DNA of 6,844 bases from an uncultured Desulfurellaceae bacterium (GTDB lineage: Bacteria; Campylobacterota_A; Desulfurellia; Desulfurellales; Hippeaceae): contig CAJXLZ010000057.1 in NCBI GenBank assembly GCA_913056505.1, positions 1 through 6,844 on the forward strand. The letters are read 5' to 3'. Shown here one piece after another: positions 1 through 6,623 of the stretch. Each line of letters opens with the position of its first letter. Position 1 is the first letter of the stretch. The notes beneath the pieces are model-generated. The model was not told the DNA's origin, did not search any database, and saw only the letters and a program-made list of their open reading frames with translations. Made by a program: the position numbers and the translations under genes.

Positions 1-669
1 CCTCCCTGCAATCAAAAGTTTAACATTGCCAATATTTTCCTTTTTTATGAGAGAAAGAGCCTCTATCAAATATGCCTGACCCTTCATCTCTTCAATCTTT
101 CCTATATTGCAAATATACATATTGTTCCTATTCAGATGAAGCATATTGATCGCATCCTCTCTTGTTGGACATTCCAAAAATTTCTCATCCAATGCACTTT
201 CGATCCATTCTATTTTACTCTTATCTAAAAAATGTAACTGTTTTTTGATAGATTGAGACACTACAATGATCTTATCGAATGAAGCATACTTCTTTTTGCT
301 TAACCAATTTCTTATAGGGATGCTCACCCTTCTCGTAGTTACAATCTTATCAACAAACGGTTTTAGGACAAAAGCATAATTTGCGGCAAGTCCAGTATGT
401 GCATGTATAATGTTTATCCTGTTCTTTTTTATAATTTTTTTTAACTTTAGTAAAGATAACATATCAAAAGAGCCATGGAAGTTGAGAAAATAACAATCCC
501 TCCTGCCTTTAAAAAAATCCTTTATTTCTAAAGCATCCCTTAATGCAAGTGTTGAATTAACATCACTATCTAAATTATCCACCAAAAATTTTAGCTGCTT
601 TTCCCCTCCACCAAGATGCTCCTCTGTATCTATATGAAGAATATTAAATTTTTCTATGAACCGCCCCAT
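1..669 (-). CDS. GT4-family glycosyltransferase, C-terminal part beyond left edge
   Basis: I translated this frame by hand: 223 codons are open from an ATG at 669 to the first base of the window, with no stop, so the gene is cut at its 3' end. The protein has the GT-B layout of retaining GT4 glycosyltransferases: an N-terminal strand followed by the glycine-rich loop GGGEKQ (residues 20-25), the HAHTG motif (89-93), an acceptor-domain end with VVSQSIKKQL (136-145), then the start of the nucleotide-sugar domain with IGKIEEMKGQ (189-198) and LLIAGR (218-223). The donor-binding E-x7-E motif would lie outside the window. The family transfers a sugar from a nucleotide sugar, usually on the cytoplasmic face of the inner membrane. 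The gene overlaps the deacetylase upstream by 26 bases; a GAAGG stretch sits 3 bases before the ATG, rather close for a ribosome site. By operon context it probably adds a sugar to the LPS core or O-chain; donor and acceptor cannot be read from sequence. Confidence 0.88.
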   Translation of the reverse strand, partial: MGRFIEKFNILHIDTEEHLGGGEKQLKFLVDNLDSDVNSTLALRDALEIKDFFKGRRDCYFLNFHGSFDMLSLLKLKKIIKKNRINIIHAHTGLAANYAFVLKPFVDKIVTTRRVSIPIRNWLSKKKYASFDKIIVVSQSIKKQLHFLDKSKIEWIESALDEKFLECPTREDAINMLHLNRNNMYICNIGKIEEMKGQAYLIEALSLIKKENIGNVKLLIAGR

Positions 670-1750
670 AAGCCTTCGATAGTAATTTATTTGAATATAA
701 TCTTATCCGTGATTTAAACCAACCAAGATCCTTTTTCCATACACCGAACCTTTTTATTTCATCGCAGGAATCGCCATATGAGTTGGAGCCTGTTTTTGTT
801 GTAAAAAAGTACTTAAACCCCACCTCTTTAGCTATTTTTAAAGATAGATCGTTATAAGCGCCCCATGGCCATGAAAAGGTAGTACATAACTTTTTAGTCT
901 CCCATCCTATCTCGCCCTTTGTAACCTCTAACTCCATTTTAATTCTTTTGTATTGTTCCTCATCTGTTTCCCATCTGCCTATTGTGTTCACACTGTTTTT
1001 CTTTTTGTATTCGTCTACTATATTGTAGAGTTCCTTCTCCCAATTATTCCTTTCAAAGAACTTAATATATCCATTATCAACCACATATTGAGCCAACTGA
1101 TCGTTTAAATCCTCATACACGCTAAATTGCCTATTGGCTAACTCGGGTTTACGTTCAAAGTTCGGCGTTCCGTATCTCTCATCGCCCTTAATGTGATACC
1201 ACGCCGTATGCACATCATGGGGATAATTAAAACCTATCATCTTATCTGAAGCATAAATTTTTCTGTGAAATTTGCTGTGGGGTTGCATGTCTATAATACC
1301 TTTACTGTTCATCTCCCTGACTTCCCTCCAGCATAAACGCCTTTCCAATTTTACTATACGTTCATCTTCGTTAATCAAATTTGCACCGCACTTTGGCAGC
1401 ATATCTTTCGTAATTTTCCCACTGTAATAATCGTCCAAATTAAACCCTAAATATTCATCTTCTTCCACTGCCCAGCTCACTATAAAAGCGGTAGCCGTAA
1501 ATCCGTATTTTTTCAAAATCGGATATGCATAAACCCAGGTATCCAAATATCCATCATCTATTGTTATCATAACAGCTTTTTTAAAACTCTTTTTACCCGT
1601 TTTCATATATTCGCAAAGTTCTTCTGAACCTATTGATATATATCCCTCTTCCTTCAAAAATTTCAGTTGTTCCTCAAATAACTCAGGCGGTATAGACAAC
1701 ACATCATCATCATAATTTATATGATGATATAAAAGTACGGGTACACTCAT
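644..1750 (-). CDS. NodB-type polysaccharide deacetylase (CE4) with large insertion
   Basis: This 368-residue protein carries carbohydrate esterase family 4 motifs. VLLYHHI (5-11) opens the fold, TIDDGY (63-68) is motif 1 with the base/metal aspartates D65 and D66, HSKFH (158-162) is the metal-binding H-x3-H motif 2, and WPWGAYN (294-300) is a variant of motif 3. FFTTKTGSN (315-323) fits the late strand of the barrel. Family members remove N-acetyl (sometimes O-acetyl) groups from sugars with a divalent metal. The distance from motif 2 to motif 3, about 130 residues, is far longer than in ordinary NodB domains, so roughly 100 charged, aromatic-rich residues are inserted there. No signal peptide or membrane segment is visible, suggesting action on cytoplasmic lipid-linked intermediates. 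The start ATG at 1750 has a strong GGAGG upstream (spacing 7 bases) and forms an ATGA overlap with the preceding GT9 gene. Context points to deacetylation of an LPS core or precursor sugar; the exact substrate is inference. Confidence 0.85.
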   Translation of the reverse strand: MSVPVLLYHHINYDDDVLSIPPELFEEQLKFLKEEGYISIGSEELCEYMKTGKKSFKKAVMITIDDGYLDTWVYAYPILKKYGFTATAFIVSWAVEEDEYLGFNLDDYYSGKITKDMLPKCGANLINEDERIVKLERRLCWREVREMNSKGIIDMQPHSKFHRKIYASDKMIGFNYPHDVHTAWYHIKGDERYGTPNFERKPELANRQFSVYEDLNDQLAQYVVDNGYIKFFERNNWEKELYNIVDEYKKKNSVNTIGRWETDEEQYKRIKMELEVTKGEIGWETKKLCTTFSWPWGAYNDLSLKIAKEVGFKYFFTTKTGSNSYGDSCDEIKRFGVWKKDLGWFKSRIRLYSNKLLSKAYGAVHRKI

Positions 1751-2736
1751 ATTTTATCCTCCAAAAAATTACTCACTGCGTCAAACACCTCTGACGGCGT
1801 TATAGATCTCATACACTCATAGGTGTTCATTTTGCAGCTATTGCTGCCGTGCATAGAGCATGGTCTGCATTCCAAATTTTTCTCTATTATAGTATTTCTC
1901 CCTCTTGGGAAAAAGCCAAAACCTTTCACTGTGGGGCCAAACATTGCAACAACAGGAATATCCAACGCTATTGCCATATGCATCAGTCCTGAATCGTTGC
2001 TTACTGCAACATCACTTGATCTCATATACGACGCTGTTTCAGCTATAGACAACTTACCTACAAAATTCAATACATTTTTACTTTTTGAGAATATATTATC
2101 TGCTATTTTTACCTCATCTTTCGAACCAAACAACAATATTGTAGGATTATAGTATATATCAAGTTTATTTATCAGTTCTATAAAATATTCAGTTGGCCAC
2201 TGCTTTGTCTTCCATCTTGCTCCCGGGGCGACAGCTATAACAGGTTTTTTAAACGATTTAGTCCTATTTAAATATAGAACAGGCTTTATGTTTGCATCAT
2301 CTTTAATATGTTTATACGGTTTTAATAGATTTAGTTCATCCTCCACAACATCTTTGGTTGTTCTATTCTTTATAAATTTCGTTAAACCCTTTGATTTCTT
2401 TAGCAACTTATACCTGTATAGTATATGTTTTTCTACAATTTTTACCTTTTTGGCCTTAATAATATTTCTTAACAAAGTGCTGCGTAAATTGTTATGAAGA
2501 TCAAATATGCAATCAAATTCTGCATCTATTCTTTTTGACAGATGGATAATGTTTTCTTTCCTTTCAAGGTATATAAGCCTATCAATATATGGCTGATCCT
2601 TTAAAATTTCGGCAAATTCGGATTTTGTGACATACCATATTTCACAACTACTACACTCTTTCCTTAATGCATATAAAAAAGCCGTCGTAAGTATTACATC
2701 GCCCAAAGATGAAAAACGTATGACAAGCACCTTCAT
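1747..2736 (-). CDS. GT9 heptosyltransferase-family glycosyltransferase
   Basis: This 329-residue protein is a GT9 (ADP-heptose:LPS heptosyltransferase) family member of usual length. The N-terminus MKVLVIRFSSLGDVILT includes the LGD motif with D13, which aligns with the catalytic Asp of WaaC/WaaF. DLHNNLRS (79-86) is the acceptor-domain motif. PGARWKTKQWP (171-181) and SNDSGLMHMA (246-255) followed by AMFGPT (264-269) form the donor-binding half. Near the C-terminus four cysteines (290, 293, 301, 308) are spaced C-x2-C-x7-C-x6-C, as in its upstream neighbour. The family moves L-glycero-D-manno-heptose (or a related sugar) onto Kdo-lipid A or the growing inner core at the cytoplasmic face of the inner membrane. 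Start ATG at 2736 overlaps the stop of the upstream gene (ATGA), with only a weak ribosome site, so it probably depends on translational coupling. Whether it is heptosyltransferase I, II or III cannot be told with confidence. Confidence 0.9.
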   Translation of the reverse strand: MKVLVIRFSSLGDVILTTAFLYALRKECSSCEIWYVTKSEFAEILKDQPYIDRLIYLERKENIIHLSKRIDAEFDCIFDLHNNLRSTLLRNIIKAKKVKIVEKHILYRYKLLKKSKGLTKFIKNRTTKDVVEDELNLLKPYKHIKDDANIKPVLYLNRTKSFKKPVIAVAPGARWKTKQWPTEYFIELINKLDIYYNPTILLFGSKDEVKIADNIFSKSKNVLNFVGKLSIAETASYMRSSDVAVSNDSGLMHMAIALDIPVVAMFGPTVKGFGFFPRGRNTIIEKNLECRPCSMHGSNSCKMNTYECMRSITPSEVFDAVSNFLEDKI

Positions 2737-3749
2737 AACAGTTCTAAAGCGGCCTCATATACTTGATCTACATCTATATCCATCATACATTTAAAATGTT
2801 TATGCTTACATGATACGCTTCCATGTTTACTGCAGGGTCTGCACTTAAGATTATTCACCTCAATAATTTTACTCTTTTCACTCAAAGGAGCAAAGCCAAA
2901 TGAAGGTGATGTCGGTCCGAAAATATCAATTGTCGGGGTATTGTATGCACTTGCTATATGAACAGGAGCAGAGTCATTTGTTATTAACAGACTAATTTTT
3001 GATATTACGCAAAACAGGTCATTAAGACTGGTTTTACCGGCAAGATCAATAATGCGGCTGTTGCCATTTTTTATATATTGAGTGATTTTACTGTCTTTTT
3101 CAGTTCCGAAAAGAACAATAAATAACCCTCTATCCGTCAGCCTTTTTGCGAGATCAAGAAACCTTTCTTTCGGCCATCTTTTTGTGGGCCAAACAGAAGA
3201 CGGGCTTATACCCACAATCTTATCTTCCTTTTTTATGTTATGTGCCTCTTTTATACCCTCAAAAAACTCCTCACTATCTTTTGCATAGTATAGTCTTATC
3301 TTATCACTTATCTTTTTGAAATTTAGAGGCTTCAGTAAAGACAGATTCTTATAAATATCGTGTACATTTTCAGGTTTTTTAACCAAATCGGTGTATACAA
3401 TATTTAAACTTGCCTCTCGAAAACCAATCCTTCTTTTTATCCCGCTAAACATTACAAGCAAAGATGTTCTAAAGCTCATGTGCGGTGATATCACATAATC
3501 AAAATTATGTTTTCTTACTTCCTTTATAATATTAATTAAACCCAATAGACCGTTATTGCTACCATGTTTATCGTAGGCTATTATCTTGTCTACATTGGGA
3601 TTTCCCAAAAACAGATCTTTATTTTGAGGAATAACCATAACAGCAACATCTGCATCAGGCTGATTTAATTTAATTGTTTCAATCAGCGGCTCAGTTAGTA
3701 TTGCATCACCCAAAAAAGCCGTTTGAATAATAAGATACTTTTCACTCAT
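2733..3749 (-). CDS. waaF: WaaF-like lipopolysaccharide heptosyltransferase (GT9), first gene of operon
   Basis: A second GT9 enzyme, 338 residues from the ATG at 3749. The motifs are those of heptosyltransferase II: QTAFLGDAILTEPL near the N-terminus with the catalytic-type Asp of LGD, PSSVWPTKRWP at about residue 183, and TNDSAPVHIASA followed by DIFGPTSPSFGF at about 257-286. It ends with a cysteine set C-x2-C-x7-C-x6-C like that of the next gene. WaaF adds the second heptose to the LPS inner core from ADP-heptose. A GTG and a CTG lie just upstream in frame (GTG at 3755), giving a possible two-residue extension; I prefer the ATG, since none of the options has a clear Shine-Dalgarno site. 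The gene leads the minus-strand operon and is divergent from the spt-like gene. The symbol rests on motif resemblance and could instead be a generic GT9 transferase. Confidence 0.87.
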   Translation of the reverse strand: MSEKYLIIQTAFLGDAILTEPLIETIKLNQPDADVAVMVIPQNKDLFLGNPNVDKIIAYDKHGSNNGLLGLINIIKEVRKHNFDYVISPHMSFRTSLLVMFSGIKRRIGFREASLNIVYTDLVKKPENVHDIYKNLSLLKPLNFKKISDKIRLYYAKDSEEFFEGIKEAHNIKKEDKIVGISPSSVWPTKRWPKERFLDLAKRLTDRGLFIVLFGTEKDSKITQYIKNGNSRIIDLAGKTSLNDLFCVISKISLLITNDSAPVHIASAYNTPTIDIFGPTSPSFGFAPLSEKSKIIEVNNLKCRPCSKHGSVSCKHKHFKCMMDIDVDQVYEAALELL

Positions 3750-3807
3750 CAGCACAATAATACAAAATTTATTTATTCTTTCAATAAAATATTCACTTTA
3801 CGGCGTA

Positions 3808-3839
3808 CAAGTTAAACAAGGAGATAGCTGCATAACTTG
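3808..3839. repeat. Spaced 7-base inverted repeat in divergent intergenic region
   Basis: CAAGTTA at 3808-3814 is mirrored by TAACTTG at 3833-3839, with 18 bases between the arms. The right arm overlaps the first three bases of the -35 box of the plus-strand promoter. The arm centres are 25 bases apart, longer than a typical compact dimer site, so it may be a regulator-binding site or chance in AT-rich DNA. No regulator gene is present in the window. Confidence 0.35.
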
Positions 3840-3865
3840 ACAACAATTGTTTTTTTATGTACAAA
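3837..3865 (+). promoter_or_regulatory. Sigma-70-type promoter for the spt-like operon
   Basis: A perfect TTGACA (-35) lies at 3837-3842. After a 17-base spacer, TACAAA at 3860-3865 matches the -10 consensus at four of six positions. Transcription would begin near 3872, giving a short leader of about 30 bases before the ATG at 3901. A perfect palindrome, AACAATTGTT (3842-3851), occupies the spacer just after the -35 box and could be an operator. No equally good promoter is visible for the divergent LPS operon; a weak pair on the minus strand (TTAACT at 3815-3810 and TATTTT at 3791-3786) is only a guess. Confidence 0.55.
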
Positions 3866-3877
3866 TGGATGATTTAT

Positions 3878-3886
3878 AAAGGAGAG
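3878..3886 (+). promoter_or_regulatory. Ribosome-binding site with unusual spacing before spt-like gene
   Basis: AAAGGAGAG is a strong Shine-Dalgarno match, but it is placed awkwardly. The in-frame GTG at 3886 begins inside or directly after it, too close to be used, while the first in-frame ATG at 3901 is 16 bases beyond GGAG, further than usual. The codons between them (CAA, TTA, AAA, TAT) are not starts. I chose the ATG because the protein then begins at the family's usual N-terminal position. Confidence 0.45.
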
Positions 3887-3900
3887 TGCAATTAAAATAT

Positions 3901-5082
3901 ATGGATTTATTTGATAAGTGTAGGCAGTTTACTAAGGTTGAAGAGACTAAGTCTTTAGGGCTTTACCCATATTTCCAGCCCATATCATCAGAACAGGACA
4001 CAGAAGTTGTAATTAACGGCAAAAAAGTTTTAATGCTCGGCTCAAACAGTTATCTTGGGTTAACAGTTCACCCTAAGGTGAAACAAGCTGCAATAGATGC
4101 AACCAAAAAATACGGCACGGGTTGTGCAGGTTCACGTTTTTTGAATGGAAGTCTGGATATACATGCCGAATTGGAAAGTCAACTTGCTGATTTTGTTCAT
4201 AAAGAAGAAGCGCTCTTATTCAGTACTGGATTTCAGTCAAATTTGGGTGCAATAGCTGGCCTTGTTAATAAAGGAGAATATGTCATCTTAGATAAATCCG
4301 ACCATGCAAGCATTGTTGATGGCACCAAGCTATCCTATGGAGAGGTTAAAAGATTTGTGCATAACGATATGAAATCCTTAGAGCGCGTGCTCGCATCAAT
4401 CGATATAGATACGCCTAAAATGATAGTAGTAGACGGCGTCTACAGCATGGATGGGGATATTGCAAATCTTAAAGAGATAGTTAAGCTAAAAAAACGTTAT
4501 AATGCAAGATTGATGGTTGATGATGCCCATGCATTAGGTGTTATAGGCAAAAACGGCAGGGGAACAGCAGATTATTTCGGTTTAACCGATGAAGTAGATA
4601 TAATAATGGGCACATTCAGCAAATCTTTCGCATCACTTGGCGGCTTTCTTGCCGCAGATAGCTATGTTATAACTTATCTTCGCCATTTCGCGAGAAGCCT
4701 TATATTTTCTGCAAGTATAACACCTGCTTCAACAGCCGCTGTTTTGGCAAGTTTGGAGATAATGAAGAATAATCAAGGATTAATAGATAAATTGTGGGAC
4801 AATACTAACAGAATGAGAGATGGCTTGCACAAGATGGGATATGATACAGGAACAAGCTGCACGCCTATAATACCTGTCATCATAGGTGATGATGAAAAGG
4901 TGCTACTGATGAGAAAGATGTTATTTGACAGAGGTGTGTTTGTCAATCCTGTTGTGTCTCCGGCAGTTCCCAAGAATAAAACACTTATACGTTTAAGTTT
5001 GATGGCTACGCATACATTTGAGCAGATAGATTATGCACTTAAACAGATGTATGAAGTTGGCAAAGAACTAAACGTCATATGA
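3901..5082 (+). CDS. spt: Serine palmitoyltransferase-like alpha-oxoamine synthase (PLP enzyme)
   Basis: This is a fold-type I PLP enzyme of the KBL/BioF/HemA/SPT group, 393 residues from the ATG. Numbered from that ATG, the key sites are: GSNSYLGL (47-54), GTGCAGSRFLNG (72-83), SDHASIVDG (133-141) with the histidine that stacks on PLP, VDDAH (206-210) with the cofactor-binding Asp and His, and GTFSKSF (237-243) with the Schiff-base lysine K241. The N-terminal LGLYPYFQPI and the C-terminal SPAVP followed by LIRLSLMATHT resemble bacterial serine palmitoyltransferases such as those of Bacteroides more than E. coli Kbl or BioF. SPT condenses L-serine with a long-chain acyl thioester to give 3-ketosphinganine, the first step of sphingolipid synthesis. 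The downstream partner, overlapping by ATGA, is a ceramide-synthase-like acyltransferase, which strengthens this reading. 2-amino-3-ketobutyrate CoA ligase or another alpha-oxoamine synthase is the main alternative; no threonine dehydrogenase gene is adjacent. Confidence 0.78.
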   Translation: MDLFDKCRQFTKVEETKSLGLYPYFQPISSEQDTEVVINGKKVLMLGSNSYLGLTVHPKVKQAAIDATKKYGTGCAGSRFLNGSLDIHAELESQLADFVHKEEALLFSTGFQSNLGAIAGLVNKGEYVILDKSDHASIVDGTKLSYGEVKRFVHNDMKSLERVLASIDIDTPKMIVVDGVYSMDGDIANLKEIVKLKKRYNARLMVDDAHALGVIGKNGRGTADYFGLTDEVDIIMGTFSKSFASLGGFLAADSYVITYLRHFARSLIFSASITPASTAAVLASLEIMKNNQGLIDKLWDNTNRMRDGLHKMGYDTGTSCTPIIPVIIGDDEKVLLMRKMLFDRGVFVNPVVSPAVPKNKTLIRLSLMATHTFEQIDYALKQMYEVGKELNVI

Positions 5083-6206
5083 TAACTGTAAAAGAGACTG
5101 AAGATTTAGATCTATTTATAAAAATCCAAACCCTTATGTATAAGGGCGATAAACTATTTGTTCCTCCGCTTATAAAAGAAGAAAAAAAACTTTTAGATGA
5201 CAAGAAAAACCCATTCTATAAAAATGCATCAAGAAAACTGTTTATAGCATATGATAATGGTGCGTTTGTAGGCAGGATAGCCGCTATAATTAATCGCAAT
5301 CATAATAAGAAATATAACGACAAAATAGGTTTTTTCGGTTTTTTTGAGAGTGTTGATGACTACAGGGTATCAAATAAACTATTCCAAGCAGCAGAAGATT
5401 ATCTTCTTAAAAATGGAATGAATGTTATACGCGGACCTGTAAATCCTTCCATGAATGACACCTGCGGTTTTTTATGTAAAGGATTTTATCAGGAACCCGT
5501 TTTTATGATGCCATACAACAGAAGGTATTATTTGGAATTAGCTGAAAAATATGGATTTAAAAAAGATAAAGATCTACTTGCTTTTTACCTATCTACAGCT
5601 AATAAGCCGAAAAAATATCTTACAAAACTTGCGGATTATGTTAAAAAAAAACACGGCATAACCTTGAGAAATTTTTCTAAAAAACAGTTTAACAGCGATA
5701 TTGAAATAATAAGAGAAATTTATAATAGAGCTTGGAATGATAACTGGGGATTTGTGCCTGTTGAAAAAGAGGAATTTGAGTTCGGCACACAGGACTTTAA
5801 AACAATTATACCGGAGGAATTGGTTATAATTGCAGAGAAAGACTCAAAGCCGTGTGGTTTTTCTGCAATTATACCGGATTTTAATCAGGTTCTAAAGTAT
5901 GCAAACGGAAAAATTACACCCTTTAATGCGTTGCAATTGCTCTATAAAATGAAAAAAATAGATAACTACAGGCTTATTACATTGGGCGTTCTGCCCGAAT
6001 GTAGACATATGGGCGTTGATCTGCTTTTGTATATAAGCAGTTTCGATATAGTTGAAAAAAGAAATGGTAGAGGCGGGGAGCTTTCCTGGATTTTGGAGGA
6101 TAATGAAGACATTATCAAACCTTCAGTTTCAAAGATGAATGTAGAATACTATAAAACATATAGAATATATTCAAAAAAAATAGGGACAAAAGAATCTTAT
6201 AATTAG
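5079..6206 (+). CDS. YghO/bacterial ceramide synthase-like GNAT-fold acyltransferase
   Basis: This 375-residue protein matches the YghO/BcerS-like family from end to end. Family landmarks are YKGDKLFVPPL (21-31), KNPFY (43-47), VGRIAAIIN (64-72) followed by GFFGFFE (84-90), RGPVNPSMNDTCGFL (118-132), PYNRRYY (145-151), the central WNDNWGFVPV (219-228), LGVLPECRHMGVDLLLY (302-318), which looks like the GNAT acyl-CoA-binding loop and helix, and ELSWILEDN (334-342). Members studied in Caulobacter N-acylate a sphingoid base (or its keto form) with a long-chain acyl donor to form the ceramide amide. The start ATG overlaps the upstream stop as ATGA and has little ribosome site of its own, implying coupling to the spt-like gene. 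No signal peptide or clear membrane span is visible. The acyl-chain specificity is unknown, and YghO-family proteins are widespread, so the ceramide role depends partly on the gene pair. Confidence 0.78.
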   Translation: MITVKETEDLDLFIKIQTLMYKGDKLFVPPLIKEEKKLLDDKKNPFYKNASRKLFIAYDNGAFVGRIAAIINRNHNKKYNDKIGFFGFFESVDDYRVSNKLFQAAEDYLLKNGMNVIRGPVNPSMNDTCGFLCKGFYQEPVFMMPYNRRYYLELAEKYGFKKDKDLLAFYLSTANKPKKYLTKLADYVKKKHGITLRNFSKKQFNSDIEIIREIYNRAWNDNWGFVPVEKEEFEFGTQDFKTIIPEELVIIAEKDSKPCGFSAIIPDFNQVLKYANGKITPFNALQLLYKMKKIDNYRLITLGVLPECRHMGVDLLLYISSFDIVEKRNGRGGELSWILEDNEDIIKPSVSKMNVEYYKTYRIYSKKIGTKESYN

Positions 6207-6211
6207 TTATA

Positions 6212-6239
6212 TTGACTTTTTATCGTATAGGTTTATTAT
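6212..6239 (+). promoter_or_regulatory. Promoter of ssrA
   Basis: TTGACT at 6212-6217 matches the -35 consensus at five of six positions, and TATTAT at 6234-6239 matches the -10 at five of six, with a 16-base spacer. Transcription should begin near 6246, a few bases before the mature 5' end of tmRNA at 6252, leaving a short leader for RNase P to remove. The site begins 6 bases after the stop codon of the acyltransferase gene, and no terminator hairpin is visible between them. Confidence 0.7.
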
Positions 6240-6251
6240 TTAAGTAGCTTT

Positions 6252-6618
6252 GGGGACGTATTTGGGTTCGACAGGGTGTTTTAGCGCTCTAATGTTATGC
6301 CGAGTTCTTGCTGGCTCGTTAAATCGGCAAGGAAAAATAAACGCAGAAAATAACGAATACGCATTAGCTGCTTAGAATAGCGGCTGAGGTTACTAAAGAG
6401 ACTTCCATTGCGGTCTCTTTAAGTAATCTAATATCGAGCAATGGCTCATCAAAGTGTTTCTTCCGGTTTCCATTTTGATGAGTAAATAAAACCGAAAGGC
6501 TTGCTTAAAGCTTTGCTACTTTTTGCTTAAGCAAGCTATAAAAAGTAGCTATGCATATAAAAAGCATTAGAGCTCGACGCACACCTGGACGCGGGTTCAA
6601 ATCCCGCCGTCTCCACCA
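6252..6618 (+). ncRNA. ssrA: Transfer-messenger RNA (tmRNA), one-piece
   Basis: This 367-base RNA rescues stalled ribosomes and tags the unfinished protein for proteolysis, working with SmpB. The tRNA-like ends pair over 7 bp (GGGGACG at 6252-6258 with CGTCTCC at 6608-6614, one G-U), followed by A and an encoded CCA. The T arm is GCGGG-TTCAAAT-CCCGC (6591-6607). Long connecting helices pair CTCTAATG (6287-6294) with CATTAGAG (6565-6572) and GGTGT (6275-6279) with ACACC (6581-6585). Four pseudoknots can be traced. PK1: 6301-6304/6315-6318 with 6307-6311/6327-6331. PK2: 6388-6402/6413-6428 with 6405-6410/6439-6444. PK3: 6445-6453/6474-6482 with 6464-6469/6489-6494. PK4: 6499-6508/6527-6536 with 6515-6524/6540-6549. 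It has its own promoter and is not circularly permuted. Confidence 0.97.
6343..6375 (+). other. tmRNA proteolysis-tag reading frame
   Basis: The resume codon GCA at 6343 begins a ten-codon frame that encodes AENNEYALAA and stops at TAG (6373-6375). The ALAA end is the usual signal for ClpXP-type degradation. The frame sits between PK1 and PK2, as in other one-piece tmRNAs. The resume codon is assigned by analogy with known tmRNAs and by the upstream A-rich stretch. Confidence 0.92.
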
Positions 6619-6623
6619 AATAT

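Noticed and set aside
1823..2497. Plus-strand open frames at 1823-2152 and 2288-2497
   Set aside because: They lie wholly opposite the well-supported GT9 gene, have no ribosome site or recognisable motifs, and their hydrophobic composition is what the antisense of such a gene gives.
3082..3288. Plus-strand open frame of 68 codons
   Set aside because: It is antisense to the conserved donor-binding region of the WaaF-like gene and has no features of its own.
4773..4973. Minus-strand open frame of 66 codons
   Set aside because: It is antisense to the C-terminal domain of the spt-like gene, with no ribosome site or family resemblance.
3901..5082. Reading the PLP enzyme as 2-amino-3-ketobutyrate CoA ligase (Kbl) or BioF
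   Set aside because: The general motifs fit all three, but the N-terminal and C-terminal signatures look SPT-like, and the partner gene is a ceramide-synthase-type acyltransferase rather than Tdh or a biotin gene. It is kept as an alternative only.
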